Source of the DNA: Argopecten irradians
Lineage: Eukaryota; Mollusca; Bivalvia; Pectinida; Pectinidae
Reading direction: 5' to 3'
Assembly: GCF_041381155.1 (NCBI RefSeq)
Contig: NC_091140.1
Span: forward strand, 21,728,864 to 21,792,863
DNA: 64,000 bases
Shown here: one piece after another, positions 48,201-60,785 of the stretch
Layout of the letters: every line of letters begins with the position of its first letter
Position numbering within the stretch: position 1 is the stretch's first letter
Notes under the pieces: generated by a model
What the model was told of the DNA's origin: nothing
The model's database searches: none
What the model saw: only the letters and a program-made list of their open reading frames with translations
Made by a program: the position numbers and the translations under genes

Positions 48201-51200
48201 ATATCAACATCATAGTATCAATAGATCGACATCATAGTATCAATATATCAACATCATAGTATCAATATATCGACATCATAGTATCAATATATCAACATCA
48301 TAGTATCAATATATCGACATCATAGTATCAATATATCAACATCATAGTATCAATATATCAATATCACATAGTACCAATATATCAACATCATAGTATCAAT
48401 ATATCAACATCATAGTATCAATAGATCGACATCATAGTATCAATATATCGACATCATAGTATCAATATATCAAAACATCATAGTATCAATATATCGACAT
48501 CATAGTATCAATAGATCGATATCATAGTATCAATATATCAACATCATAGAATCAATATATCGACATCATAGCATCAATAGATCGACATCATAGTATCAAT
48601 AGATCGACATCATAGTATCAATAGATCGACATCATAGTATCAATAGATCGACATCATAGTATCAATATATCGACATCATAGTATCAATATATCGACATCA
48701 TAGTATCAATATATCGACATCATAGTATCAATATATCAAAACATCATAGTATCAATATATTGACATCATAGTATCAATAGATCGACATCATAGTATCAAT
48801 AAATCGACATCATAGTATCAATATATCAAAACATCATAGTATCAATATATTGACATCATAGTATCAATAGATCGACATCATAGTATCAATAGATCGACAT
48901 CATAGTATCAATAATCGACATCATAGTATCAATAGATCGACATCATAGTATCAATATATCGACATCATAGTATCAATAGATCGACATCATAGTATCAATA
49001 TAGCGACATCATAGTATCAATAAATCGACATCATAGTATCAGTAGATCGACATCATAGTATCAATATATCGACATCATAGTATCAATAAATCGACATCAT
49101 AGTATCAGTATATCGACATCATAGTATCAATATATCGACATCATAGTATCAATATATCGACATATAGTATCAATATATCGACATCATAGTATCAATATAT
49201 CGACATCATAGTATCAATATATCATGACATCATAGTATCAATATATCAATAAACATCATAGTATCAATATATCGACATCATAGTATCAATAGATCGACAT
49301 CATAGTATCAATATATCGACATCATAGTATCAATATATCGACATCATAGTATCAATATATCGACATCATAGTATCAATATATCGACATCATAGTATCAAT
49401 ATATCGACATCATAGTATCAATAGATCGACATCATAGTATCAATATATCGACATCATAGTATCAATAAATCGACATCATAGTATCAATATATCGACATCA
49501 TAGTATCAATATATCGACATCATAGTATCAATAGATCGACATCATAGTATCAATATATCGACATCATAGTATCAATATATCGACATCATAGTATCAATAA
49601 ATCGACATCATAGTATCAATATATCAACATCATAGTATCAATATATCGACATCATAGTATCAATATATCAACATCATAGTATCAATATATCAACATCATA
49701 GTATCAATATATCGACATCATAGTATCAATATATCAACATCATAGTATCAATATATCGACATCATAGTATCAATATATCAACATCATAGTATCAATATAT
49801 CGACATCATAGTATCAATATATCAACATCATAGTATCAATATATCAACATCATAGTATCAATATATCGACATCATAGTATCAATATATCAACATCATAGT
49901 ATCAATATATCGACATCATAGTATCAATATATCAACATCATAGTATCAATATATCGACATCATAGTATCAATAGATCGACATCATAGTATCAATAGATCG
50001 ACATCATAGTATCAAGATATCGACATCATAGTATCAATAGATCGACATCATAGTATCAATATATCAACATCATAGTATCAATAGATCGACATCATAGTAT
50101 CAATAGATCGACATCATAGTATCAATAGATCGACATCATAGTATCAATAGATCGACATCATAGTATCAATATATCGACATCATAGTATCAATAGATCGAC
50201 ATCATAGTATCAATATATCGACATCATAGTATCAATAAATCGACATCATAGTATCAATATATCGACATCATAGTATCAATATATCGACATCATAGTATCA
50301 ATATATCGACATCATAGTATCAATATATCGACATCATAGTATCAATATATCGACATCATAGTATCAATATATCGACATCATAGTATCAATATATCAACAT
50401 CATAGTATCAATATATCAACATATAGTATCAATATATCGACATCATAGTATCAATATATCGACATCATAGTATCAATAGATCGACATCATAGTATCAATA
50501 GATCGACATCATAGTATCAATAGATCGACATCATAGTATCAATAGATCGACATCATAGTATCAATATATCGACATCATAGTATCAATAGATCGACATCAT
50601 AGTATCAATATATCGACATCATGGTATCAATAAATCGACATCATAGTATCAATAGATCGACATCATAGTATCAATACATCGACAACATAGTATCAATACA
50701 TCGACATCATAGTATCAATATATCGACATCATAGTATCAATAAATCGACATCATAGTATCAACATATCGACATCATAGTATCAATACATCGACATCATAG
50801 TATCAATACATCGACATCATAGTATCAATAGATCGACATCATAGTATCAATAGATCGACATCATAGTATCAATAGATCGACATCATAGTATCAATAGATC
50901 GACATCATAGTATCAATATATCGACATCATAGTATCAATATATCGACAATCATAGTATCAATAGATCGACATCATAGTATCAATATATCGACATCATAGT
51001 ATCAATAAATCGACATCATAGTATCAGTATATCGACATCATAGTATCAATATATCGACATTATAGTATCAATAGATCGACATCATAGTATCAATATATCG
51101 ACATCATAGTATCAATATATCGACATCATAGTATCAATATATCGACATCATAGTATCAATATATCGACATCATAGTATCAATATATCGACATCATAGTAT

Positions 51201-52560
51201 CAATATATCGACATCATAGTATCAATATATCGACATCATAGTATCAATATATCGACATCATAGTATCAATATATCGACATCATAGTATCAATATATCGAC
51301 ATCATAGTATCAATAAATCGACATCATAGTATCAATATATCGACATCATAGTATCAATAAATCGACATCATAGTATCAATAGATCGACATCATAGTATCA
51401 ATATATCGACATCATAGTATCAATAGATCGACATCATAGTATCAATAGATCGACATCATAGTAAATCAATAAAAATCGACATCATAGTATCATATATCGA
51501 CATCATAGTATCAATAGATCGACATCATAGTATCAATATATCGACATCATAGTATCAATAATCGACATCATAGTATCAATATATCGACATCATAGTATCA
51601 ATATATCGACATCATAGTATCAATAGATCGACATCATAGTATCAATAGATCGACATCATAGCATCAATAGATCGACATCATAGTATCAATAGATCGACAT
51701 TATAGTATCAATAGATCGAACATCATAGTATCAATATATCGACATTATAGTATCAATAGATCGACATCATAGTATCAATATATCGACATCATAGTATCAA
51801 TAGATCGACATCATAGTATCAATAGATCGACATCATAGTATCAATATATCGACATCATAGTATCAATATATCGACATCATAGTATCAATATATCGACATC
51901 ATAGTATCAATATATATCGACATCATAGTATCAATATATCGACATCATAGTATCAATATATCGACATCATAGTATCAATATATCGACATCATAGTATCAA
52001 CATATCGACATCATAGTATCAATATATCGACATCATAGTATCAATATATCGACATCATAGTATCAATAAATCGACGTCATAGTATCAACATATCGACATC
52101 ATAGTATCAATATATCGACATCATAGTATCAATAAATCGACGTCATAGTATCAACATATCGACATCATAGTATCAATAGATCGACATCATAGTATCAATA
52201 TATCGACATCATAGTATCAATATATCGACATCATAGTATCAACATATCGACATCATAGTATCAATATATCGACATCATACTATCAATAGATCGACGTCAT
52301 AGTATTTTCTTGGCGTAAGTTTTTGATACGTTACTGTATAATATGACCTTAGTCAGAGATGCAATCAGAGCACGTACCTCCAGCGTCCAACACCATATAT
52401 TTTGACCCCGGAGTAAAAGCATGCACATCATCCTCTCCATTCCGTTCCACGGGTTGGTACTTGCAGTAGAGAGATGCAACTTCCGGTTCTAGGGCGATCA
52501 TCAAATGACCCTGTTCGATACCAGACTTCAACAAAATACGGATCATGCAGCATGTTATAT
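42231..52560 (-). pseudogene. HSPA12-like (Hsp70 superfamily) pseudogene, N-terminally truncated, intron filled by a minisatellite
   Basis: Minus-strand exon 52560-52378 encodes LLKSGIEQGHLMIALEPEVA and KYMVLDAGG, then donor GTACGT. The matching exon from 43302 opens so that the splice restores the Hsp70 phosphate loop (DAGGGTIDITVH). It continues with GDWGGTKVDQAYQ, KKRTMKPYD, SIFMVGGFSEP, VPNEAGLAVLKG and a C-terminal beta region ending EAFDFL. These are HSPA12A/B hallmarks; the family is greatly expanded in bivalves. It appears dead: one frameshift lies after DITVH, a TAA after ALERFM, a shift near KDLNG and another after DEISKTF. The N-terminal half of the ATPase domain is absent upstream. 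It was presumably a cytosolic chaperone-like ATPase gene. Assembly error is a less likely explanation for so many breaks. Confidence 0.85.
43500..52305. repeat. 8.8-kb minisatellite of a 22-bp unit, about 400 copies
   Basis: The constant part is CATCATAGTATCAATA, followed by a six-base variable part, mostly TATCGA, GATCGA, TATCAA or AATCGA. It lies wholly in the intron between the two HSPA12-like exons (43303-52377) and makes up nearly all of it. The TATCAA variant is common up to about 46.8 kb, thinner in 46.9-49.6 kb, common again at 49.6-50.0 kb and nearly absent from 50.45 kb to the end. Degenerate precursors (ATATCATAGCATCAATAAAG) sit just left of the array. Confidence 0.95.
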
Positions 52561-52564
52561 TGAA

Positions 52565-52770
52565 CAGGCTCTACTCTACAAGGCTGATCTCTAGTTATCA
52601 ATATTTCATATTTTATAATTCAATGCTTTTCGGTTTGACAAAGATGAGTGAACAATGTCAACACCAATAAACAGTTTGAAAGGATCTTTATTGTTGTATT
52701 TCATTAAGTCTTGAAGTTGAAATCAAATTATTTTACATTTGATGGATTTATCTAGTTACTATGGTGGCAT
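52565..52770. other. Junction between the pseudogene and the giant inverted repeat
   Basis: About 200 bp with no recognised feature, where HSPA12 N-terminal coding sequence would be expected on the minus strand. Its absence suggests that the inverted-repeat unit replaced or separated it. Confidence 0.4.
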
Positions 52771-54900
52771 ATTTCTGCCATCGAATTGCCGACTTACGAC
52801 TTAATGATGTCGACATAATTAAGGCATTATGTCGACATCATATAGGAAGATGTCGACATCATATAGGAAGATGTCGACATAAACAGAAGAATATGTCGAC
52901 TTACCACATGTACCTGCCCACGTAATGATTCCAAGATAATTATGTAGAAAGTCGGTAACTCGGCGATTAATCGTGTTTATGCTCGGGTGTGACACCGACT
53001 TGTCAGTTATTGATGTCGACATCTAAACTAAAAGATGTCGACATCTGGTCTTGAAAGTGGAAATCAAAGGCCACTCTTTCATGACGCACTGTGTATATGC
53101 AGCAAGGTACCATACAGCAGAGATCGACGTTGATTTTGTTAATTCAGGTTTTTATTTATTTGATTTCAAAATTAAAAATTGTGATCCTGCACATCCCGGC
53201 CATGCAGCTGTAATTAACCTACGTGTACGTAGCTGTTAGTCCGAGCTGAGGAAGTTAGAGTGCAAGAGGACTCTGCTTTGTACAACGAATTTCCATCCTC
53301 TTGGCCATAATTATTTTTAATATAGGGGTACATTGTATAACCGTGGGTTGGAAATTCGTTTAAAAGCTGTGTGTGTGTTTTGTGGATTGGCATTCGTACC
53401 AAGTCTATGTACTACATACCGTACTATACTATATTAAAAAATGAATGAAAAATTAAAAAAATGCAAAACAATGATTTTTTTCATGTTTTATTTTCTTGCG
53501 AATCACGAAAAAATACCAGTTACGTAATTTAAAAGCCATAAAGGTCACAGTACAGGTACACAATACACATTGGGAAACCAGCTTCACTTGTTAGCTTGCC
53601 CTGTCAATACATATATATATATATAGGTAAATATTTACATCCCTCGATACACTTATATAAAGGCACAATGAATTTTTGTTACGGTCTTAATAGCCAGATT
53701 CAACCTTTGGTCCTGCCGGGACTATTTTTTGTAGTAAAAACACGCGTTCTTTGTAGTCAAACGTGGTAAAAAAGTCACGTGCTTATACTTCATTCAGGCC
53801 ATTGGCCGGAGTATACAATTGTATTATGGGTAACTAGTGATCACGTGATTGTGTGTTTACTTCCAAATATGGTGATAGTTTGCTTGCCATTTCTTCGGAA
53901 AAAGTGATCTATTTGAAAATATTTGAACTCCAAAATGTTATTAATATTGCATGCATATGATTCTGACTTGCACATATGTACTGTTTTACTATAAATAATG
54001 AACTGAAATGAGTTATAAAATTGTCATTTCCTCGTTTTGTAAATACATGATGTAATGCGAATTTACCAATTCAATAGGTCTAACCGTCAAATCAAGGATC
54101 AGCGAAGATCGGCTACTCCCGGCTAAATTCGTAGAATTATAAATTTATCTTGATATATATATAATTACCCGCTTTAGGTTTCAGAACAGATACATACATT
54201 TTTTATAACACAGAGAAAATAAGATCTTCGTCAAAAGGCCAAATTATATATACTAAATACCAGGTCAGAGAAAATTACTCTATTTGGAAGTAAACACACA
54301 CTCATGTGATCACTAGTTACCCATAATACAATTCCATATTTATTTCGGCCAATGACATGAATGAGGTATAAGCGCGTGACTTGTTTTACTACGTTTGACT
54401 ACAAAGAACACGTGTTTTGTGCCATTATTGGGCAAATCCCCCGCGGATCGTGGTTTCATTTCCACCATTTGAAATTGCTAAGCAATACTATCATATAATT
54501 GTTTATTTTCTTTACAAACAAATAGTTATAAGCTTCCGTGTAGCGCACTTAGCTTTTTGGGAATCTAATACATGTGTACACATACTAAGGACACTGATGT
54601 GCATGCACGGGCGTATGTGCTTACATGGCAGCTTCACACCTGGTAATTTGGGACCTAGGACCTAACTCATTGTGCTTCGGTAGGTTCCGTACGAAAATGT
54701 ATCATTTTGTTTGTCAGAAATACTCTTCATATACTGAAAGGTCTCAAGGCCCTCTACCAATATTGTGAATTTTATGGCCCTGGGGTCTCAGAATTGTCCC
54801 CAGGGGATAGGGTCTTTACCATAGTTTATATAGGGAAACACATTTATGAGCATTATTTGCTCAATTTTCATATGAAATGTAACAGATATAATGGAATCAA
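52771..54900 (+). repeat. Left arm of a giant inverted repeat
   Basis: Pairs with 59083-61671 over its whole length, from outer ATTTCTGCCATCGA to inner GATATAATGGAATCAA. The outer 270 bp is packed with the palindromic word ATGTCGACAT, partly as a 21-bp tandem (GATGTCGACATCATATAGG). The arm contains TTTATATAAGTGTATCGAGG-type words, an (AT)n run at 53613-53624 and a nested foldback MITE at 53740-54416. A 60-codon frame (VEIKGHSFMTHCVYAARYH) is preserved in both arms but has no recognised domain. Confidence 0.9.
53740..54416. mobile_element. Foldback MITE nested in the left arm
   Basis: The inverted ends ACACGCGTTCTTTGTAGTCA and TGACTACAAAGAACACGTGT continue inward for about 130 bp each, including ATTATGGGTAACTAGTGATC and its inverse. 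Its counterpart sits at the matching place in the right arm (59578-60213). Confidence 0.8.
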
Positions 54901-55243
54901 ATACTTTTCATAGATTAAAAGGTTAAATTGATATCATCACTGACTGATTTCATGGGCCTGATAGGCCAATATATGGTGCTTATATACGGTGTATGTCTTT
55001 GTTTCACTCTGTATCCGAACTCAGGTGACCAATCAGAAAACAAAAAACATGGCTGACAGGTGGCTATTACTGCTATTTAAATAAATAGACTTCATTTTTA
55101 GTTTTCCCATGTTATAAAACATTTCCAAGAGGAAAGAAAAAGGTAAAGAATTACAGAAATAGAGAAAAGATCCACCTTTTATTGGCATGATTTACATCAG
55201 TCAGTAGTGGGTACCAAGTTAATTAAACTTTAATGTGCAGCTG

Positions 55244-55756
55244 CAGGGGCGTAGGAAGAAAAGGGTTCTCCTGCACATTTTTCGTACTTCATTTTAGAAA
55301 TTTTTGCAGCTTTGCGGCACATTTCCTAAAACGTTCAATCACGTTACGTTCAAACCTTTAACAATAAAAATTCAATATACATGAACAAGACTAAAAATGT
55401 CCATCAAGGGATTCTACTATTTCAAAAATGTTTCTTAAAATTTTAATTTGTTTATATGTCTTAGCAAGACAATTAAATCAATTCATTATTTTTTGAGTTA
55501 ATCAACAATGTGCTGAAGGTGTGAAGCCGGTAATGATATGACGGCATTCACAATTACAATTTCTAGAAGCAGGTAACTTTAAGTCGCTTTAAAATCCTCA
55601 AAATACATCGTAAAACTCATCTTGGCCATTCTAAATCGTAATATTTTTTTTTCCCGGGGGAGACCTCCGGACCCCCAAAACACCAAAATCTCGCGCACTC
55701 GGCGCTCGCAAAATCATCTACATAGTATTTTTTTTGTTTCCGGGTGAGACCCCCGG

Positions 55757-55790
<34 letters not shown>

Positions 55791-55980
55791 CACCAAAATC
55801 TCGCGCATTCGGCGCTCGCAAAAAAAATCATTACAATACATCGTAAAAATTACCTCAGCAATTCAAAATCGTCATATTTTTCTGGGGGAGACTCCCGGAC
55901 CCCAAACACCCAAATCTCGACCCTTCGTCGCTCGCACGCCATTTTGCTTATTCATTAATTTCCTGTTAGCGTCGCCACTG
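55244..55980. mobile_element. Possible nonautonomous DNA transposon with CAG.GGCG ends and three 115-bp internal repeats
   Basis: The outer words CAGGGGCGTAGG and CGTCGCCACTG form an imperfect inverted pair. Inside, CCAAAATCTCGCGCA and GGCGCTCGCAAAA recur at about 55683, 55793 and, diverged, at 55908, each after a GGGGGAGAC/CCCCGGACCCC word. A run of about 31 C lies at 55758-55788. No target duplication was found, so the boundaries are tentative. Confidence 0.4.
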
Positions 55981-56103
55981 TCTAAAGATGTGGATGTGTA
56001 CAAGGATTATATGTAATGATTTATGAGAAAAACATGAAAGTATATATGGTTGCGTGTTGAATTAATCTCCTCGTGTGGGAGTGAAGTCTCAAGTGTCTTT
56101 TGA

Positions 56104-57003
56104 CCGGTGTAACGTTGAAAATGGACCCCCGTTGAAAACTGACCTCGGGTCATTTTTCAACGTTGAAAAATGACCCCGAAAACCGTTGAAAACTGAACTT
56201 CAGCGCACTTTTCACACCGACCCGTTGAAAACGGACCCCGTTGAAAAGTGACACTTCTCAGGAAAAGACAAAGATAGGCTATGCCTGTTGTCTGATCCCA
56301 TTGACACATAACATCTTTTGTACAACAACACCACACAACACAACCACACCACAACACACAACACAACAACACCACAACACACAACCACGCAACAACAATA
56401 CAACACCACACACCAACAACAAAACACAACAACAACACAACACGACACACAACATCACACACAACACAACATATCACACAACAACACGACACACAACAAC
56501 ACAACACACATCACAACCACACGACAACACAACACACAACACAACACCACACAAAATACAGCCACATAGCATCCAACAGCACACACAACACAACACACCA
56601 ATAACACACAACATAACAACAACACAAACACACAAAACACAACGATGATAACAATACAAAATTTCATTTCAAATCGCGGTGATTACGTAATTTAGATATC
56701 AGCCTATAAGGGGGGGGGGCTTATATTAAGAATGGCGATAACAGAATTCGAGAATTATGTTTGTGCAACAGCTACATATGTGAATGCACTAAGGTCATTT
56801 TCAAGAGACCGTCCGTTGAGAGTTTGCCAAGGTCATTTTTCAACGGTCATTTTTCAACAGACCTGCCGTTGAGAATTGACCCTACACGCTGTCAATTTTC
56901 AACGGCATGTTAAATTTTCAACGGCATTCGGGGTCCGTTTTCAACGTTGAAAACTGACCCGAGGTCAATTTTCAACGAAGGTCCATTTTCAACGTTACAC
57001 CGG
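56104..57003. mobile_element. Foldback element with CCGGTGTAACGTTGAAAATG ends
   Basis: Both ends start CCGGTGTAACGTTGAAAATG in inverted orientation. Each terminal region (56104-56255 and about 56810-57003) is made of short repeats of CGTTGAAAA followed by TGACC or GGACC words in both orientations, so it can fold on itself many ways. The middle (56318-56655) is a C/A-only stretch of CAACAC and CACAAC words, which yields long low-complexity frames on both strands. Confidence 0.75.
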
Positions 57004-57004
57004 C

Positions 57005-57885
57005 ATCTTCCAGTGTCTGTTGTAAGCAATTTACAATCTTCTTAATAACCAAGAACCTCATACATGGACATGATATTGGGCCATAGCATGCTGGGATTAA
57101 GGGATACAAAGTTTGTTCAAATCAATGATCTTGACCTATGTGCCAAGTCACAGGGCTGAGACATATCTATTATTTGTTTAAAAGTAAAACATTATTTATA
57201 ACTGTGCATATCGAAATTCAGGTGACTGTTAGATATATATATCCTTATTGCCTTCTGCTCATTCTCAACTCTCATCCATTTGTAAGCAATTCTAACAAAC
57301 TCCTTCTCCACAACATGGTTTTTCTCACTTTACAGCAAGTTCAAAAACAACAACAATAAAATTACGATCATGAATATTTTGTATTGTTATTTATTTATTT
57401 TTTTTTTGCAAATTTTCAGCAAAACAAACATGTTTCAAATTATATTAATACACATATTTGATTAATATATTTAATCTGCATTTATTTTTTTAATTAAAAA
57501 AAATGAAAAAAAAACCTATCCTAGCAAATGTACATGGTTTGTCATTTCAATCAAGGGAGATAATCCGTTTTGAGGGATTCTCCACAAAGTGGAAAAGTTA
57601 AGATTATAATTCACTTTCCATGCATTATTCAACCAAAAAATTAGCCTGGGACATTTCCTGGTCAACGTCAATTATAATTTCAACACAAATTTATTAGATG
57701 ATGTTTCAAGTAATTTTCAAGTATATACATGAACTTTGACATCTGGCACAATATGTAATCTTCAATTTATCAATGTTTCACAATCAAGTCTACTCTAAGC
57801 CTTCTGTAAGCTAACACAAACTCTGCCTTTGTGTGATATAATTCAAACAGGGTTCAAAACACAATGGAACACAGCTCTATACAGC
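57005..57885. other. Spacer of the giant inverted repeat, nothing recognised
   Basis: AT-rich DNA with T-runs near 57398 and 57486. The exon expected downstream of the piggyBac-like exon (with its Cys cluster) could not be identified here. Confidence 0.4.
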
Positions 57886-57893
57886 TCTATCTC

Positions 57894-58053
57894 ACCTGGC
57901 CCACATATTTTGGTTCCCGTTGGATGGAAGGTGTCCTAAGAAATGTCTCGTTGATAGGCGCTGAAGGTTGTCTCCCTTCTTCCTACCTTTAGATTCTGGT
58001 CCTGTAACATCAGCCTCCATGAAAAGATCGCAGATAATTTCTATTCTGAAATT
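57894..58053 (-). pseudogene. Isolated piggyBac-transposase-like exon
   Basis: The minus-strand exon is bounded by an AG acceptor (TTTCAG) and a GTGAGA donor. It reads IEIICDLFMEADV, KKGDNLQRLSTRHFLGHLPS and NGNQNMWAR. The word RLSTRHFLGHLPS followed by a basic residue at the splice matches the segment just before the C-terminal Cys-rich finger of piggyBac-derived (PGBD4-like) transposases. Neither the catalytic core nor the finger is found nearby, so it is a remnant or an exon whose neighbours have decayed. Confidence 0.5.
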
Positions 58054-58138
58054 GTGAAATTAATAGATTATGAGAATGTTAACTTTCATGACTTCACACA
58101 AAAAGCTTTTGATGTAAATATTTTATGCTCCCATTTAA

Positions 58139-58482
58139 AGATGATCCACCGCTGACAAATGGTATTTTTTTTTATCTATCAAAAACAAAAGCAGACGATT
58201 TAGAATTTTTCTTCAGTTACAAAAGTTACTGACTTTACATCATTACCACCATTGAAAAGTTTCAGCTTTTCATTTTACTTGAAGATAAAAATATTAAAAA
58301 TAATTAATTGCATCCCGAAAAAATTCCGTCGCACTATGTCCTATATGAAATGAAGTACTGGTTGCAGAGTAATTAATTATTTTATTTTTTGTGTGTTAAT
58401 TAGACATATATACACACGATTAAACACCAATTATTGTTCAAATGATGTGTATCATTTATGTTCTATCGGCGATGGAGCATCT
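58139..58482. mobile_element. TTAA-flanked MITE, copy 2
   Basis: Same element as 30813-31169, inverted. The ends AGATGATCCACCGCTGACAA and GGCGATGGAGCATCT lie between TTAA at 58135-58138 and 58483-58486. It lies in the spacer of the giant inverted repeat. Confidence 0.85.
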
Positions 58483-58489
58483 TTAAAAC

Positions 58490-59080
58490 ATTCATATGTA
58501 CTTGATCAAAGTTCCGGATTCTTTATTGTTTTTTTTAGCATTAAAATGCAACTTCAAAGCCCAAATTATTGAATCCTTAAGAATTAAGACAGATATATTT
58601 TCTTTTCCATAGTACATATGCTTCATCAGCTGACGTTATGTGTTTGTACTTGTATTTCATCACCTTGATACCCTTTGAACAGAAACACATATAAATAATA
58701 TTATATATATTTCTGCTTTGAAGCACTGGGTGTTGACTCATTTTTTTGTAAAGACTGCAATGTCAAGGACATGAAAAAAACTTCTTCCACCATTTCAATG
58801 TCCAACTTAGGAAAAACCAACAATGCTTTAAAGAATTTGAAATAAAAATAAACTCATTTACTGACGTGCGCATCTCCTAGCATTTGTGATATAGTATTTA
58901 CAATGTAACCAAATCTTTTTCAACAGATTAAATTTTAATGGCTCTCATATTATTGATCTATCAACAAAGTGTTTAGCTGTAAAAATTCAATTTAGTCTGA
59001 CTATTTGACTTACCTGTCTACTGCTCCCACGCGCTTGTGTAGCTCAAAACACAGTCAGACGGACAATTCTGTTGCCATTA
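58490..59080. other. Spacer of the giant inverted repeat, nothing firmly recognised
   Basis: A minus-strand GTAAGT donor-like site follows TAGACAG near 59013, which could end a small exon, but no coding words support it. Confidence 0.35.
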
Positions 59081-59577
59081 TGTTGATTCCATTACATCTG
59101 CTACATTTCCTATGAAAATCGAGCAAATAATGCTCGTAAATGTGTTTCCCTATATAAAACTATGGTAAATTTGACCCTCTCCCCTGGGGAAAATTCCGAG
59201 ACCCCATGCAGGGCCATGAAATTCATAAAATTGGTAGAGGGCCTTGAGACCTTTTAATCTATGAAGAGTAATTCTGACAAACAAAATGATATACTAATAT
59301 AACCAGTAGTATCTAGGCATTTTCGTGCGGAACCTACCGAGGCATAATGTAGGTCCCAATTTAGCACAATTAGCCCGTGCATGCACATCATTTTCCTTAG
59401 CATGTGTACAAGTACATGTATTAGATTCCCAAAAAGCTAAGTGGGCTACGCGGAAGCAAACCATTTGTTTGGAAAGAATTTGGAAATTAAACTATGAAAT
59501 GATAGTATTGCTTAGCAATTTCTAATGGTGTAAATGAAACCACGATCCGCGGGGGATTTGCCCAATAATGGCACAAA

Positions 59578-60213
59578 ACACGTGTTCTTTGTAGTCAAAC
59601 GTAGTAAAACAAGTCACGTGCTTATACCTCATTCATGCCATTGGCCGAAATAAATATGGAATTGTAATATGGGTAACTAGTGATCACATGATTGTGTTTA
59701 CTTTCAAATATAGTGATTTCTCTGACCTGGTATTTAGTAATCTTATTTTCTCTGTGTTATATGTATCTGTTCTGAAACCTAAAGCAGGTAATTACATATC
59801 AATATAAATTTATAATTCTACGAATTTAGCCGGGAGTAGCCGATCTTCGCTGATCCTAGATTAGACGGTTAGATCTATTGAATTGGTAAATTCGCATTAT
59901 ATCATTTATTTACAAAACGAGGAAATATCAGTTTTATAACTCATTTCAGTTCATTATTTATAGTAAACAGTGCATATGTGCAAGTCAAAATGATATGCAT
60001 GCAATATTAATAACATTTTGGAGTTCAAATGTTTTCAAATAGATCACTTTTTCCGAAGAAATGGCAAGCAAACTATCACCATATTTGGAAGTAAACACAC
60101 AATCACGTGATCACTAGTTACCCATAATACAATTGTATATTCCGACCAATGGGATGAATGAAGTATAAGCACGTGACTTTTTTTTACTACGTTTGACTAC
60201 AATGAACGCGTGT
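59578..60213. mobile_element. Foldback MITE nested in the right arm
   Basis: Counterpart of 53740-54416 at the same place in the arm, with ends ACACGTGTTCTTTGTAGTCA and TGACTACAATGAACGCGTGT. Because both arms share the insertion site, the MITE was present before the arms were duplicated, or gene conversion copied it. Confidence 0.78.
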
Positions 60214-60230
60214 TTTTACTACGAAAAAAT

Positions 60231-60785
60231 AGATGCAGATCTATGTATCCCGAGTTTGGAGCTTAAAACCTCAAAAACCTAACATACGAGGAACGCTTAG
60301 AAAGACTAAATCTTCCAACTTTACAACATCGGAGAACTAGAGGGGACATTATAAATGTTTTTTAAAATAAAAAAACATAATATGATCGTAGAGTAACTGA
60401 GAACTTTTTGCAAATGGACAGTACAGGCAGAACGACAGGTCACTCTGAGAAAATTTTTAAGAAACGTTGCAATTTAGAATTAAGATAGAAATATCTTCAG
60501 TAACAGAATAGTAGACATATGGAATAAATTGCCGCAACATATTATAGATGCAGATACTGTATACAACTTTGAAGTAATGTTAGATGAACACTAGACAAAC
60601 ATTTGTTTTAAAATCTAATAGTCTATATTGTAGGATCATAGCCATTGATATACTGGAATTTATTTACTTATTTTATGAATGTATATATTGTTGATATGGA
60701 TATAGAGGCTTCCAGCCTGCATCCATCAATTGTCCTAATAAATCCTAATAAAACTGCGTTCCGGGAGGATTTTTAGTCGAAAGGT
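60231..60785 (+). mobile_element. LINE 3'-end fragment (CR1/L2/Jockey-like) inserted in the right arm
   Basis: The plus strand reads LTYEERLERLNLPTLQHRRT, then RGDIINVF, and after frame changes FLQMDSTGRTTGHSEKIFKK. This is the post-polymerase region of CR1/L2/Jockey-type LINEs (ERL..L.LPTL..RR.RGD). It ends with AATCCTAATAAATCCTAATA, a repeated 3' tail. Several stops and shifts make it a fossil. The left arm lacks it, so it came after the arms formed. Confidence 0.8.

Noticed and set aside
43500-52305. Superficial similarity to a CRISPR array (regular short repeats)
   Set aside because: Units are directly abutting with no unique spacers and the context is an animal intron; it is a minisatellite.
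55617-56016. Proline- and glycine-rich frames
   Set aside because: They are produced by a 31-base poly(C) tract and flanking 115-bp repeats.
56157-56667. Several overlapping frames rich in Val/Cys or Thr/His/Asn
   Set aside because: They arise from the C/A-only core of a foldback element on both strands.
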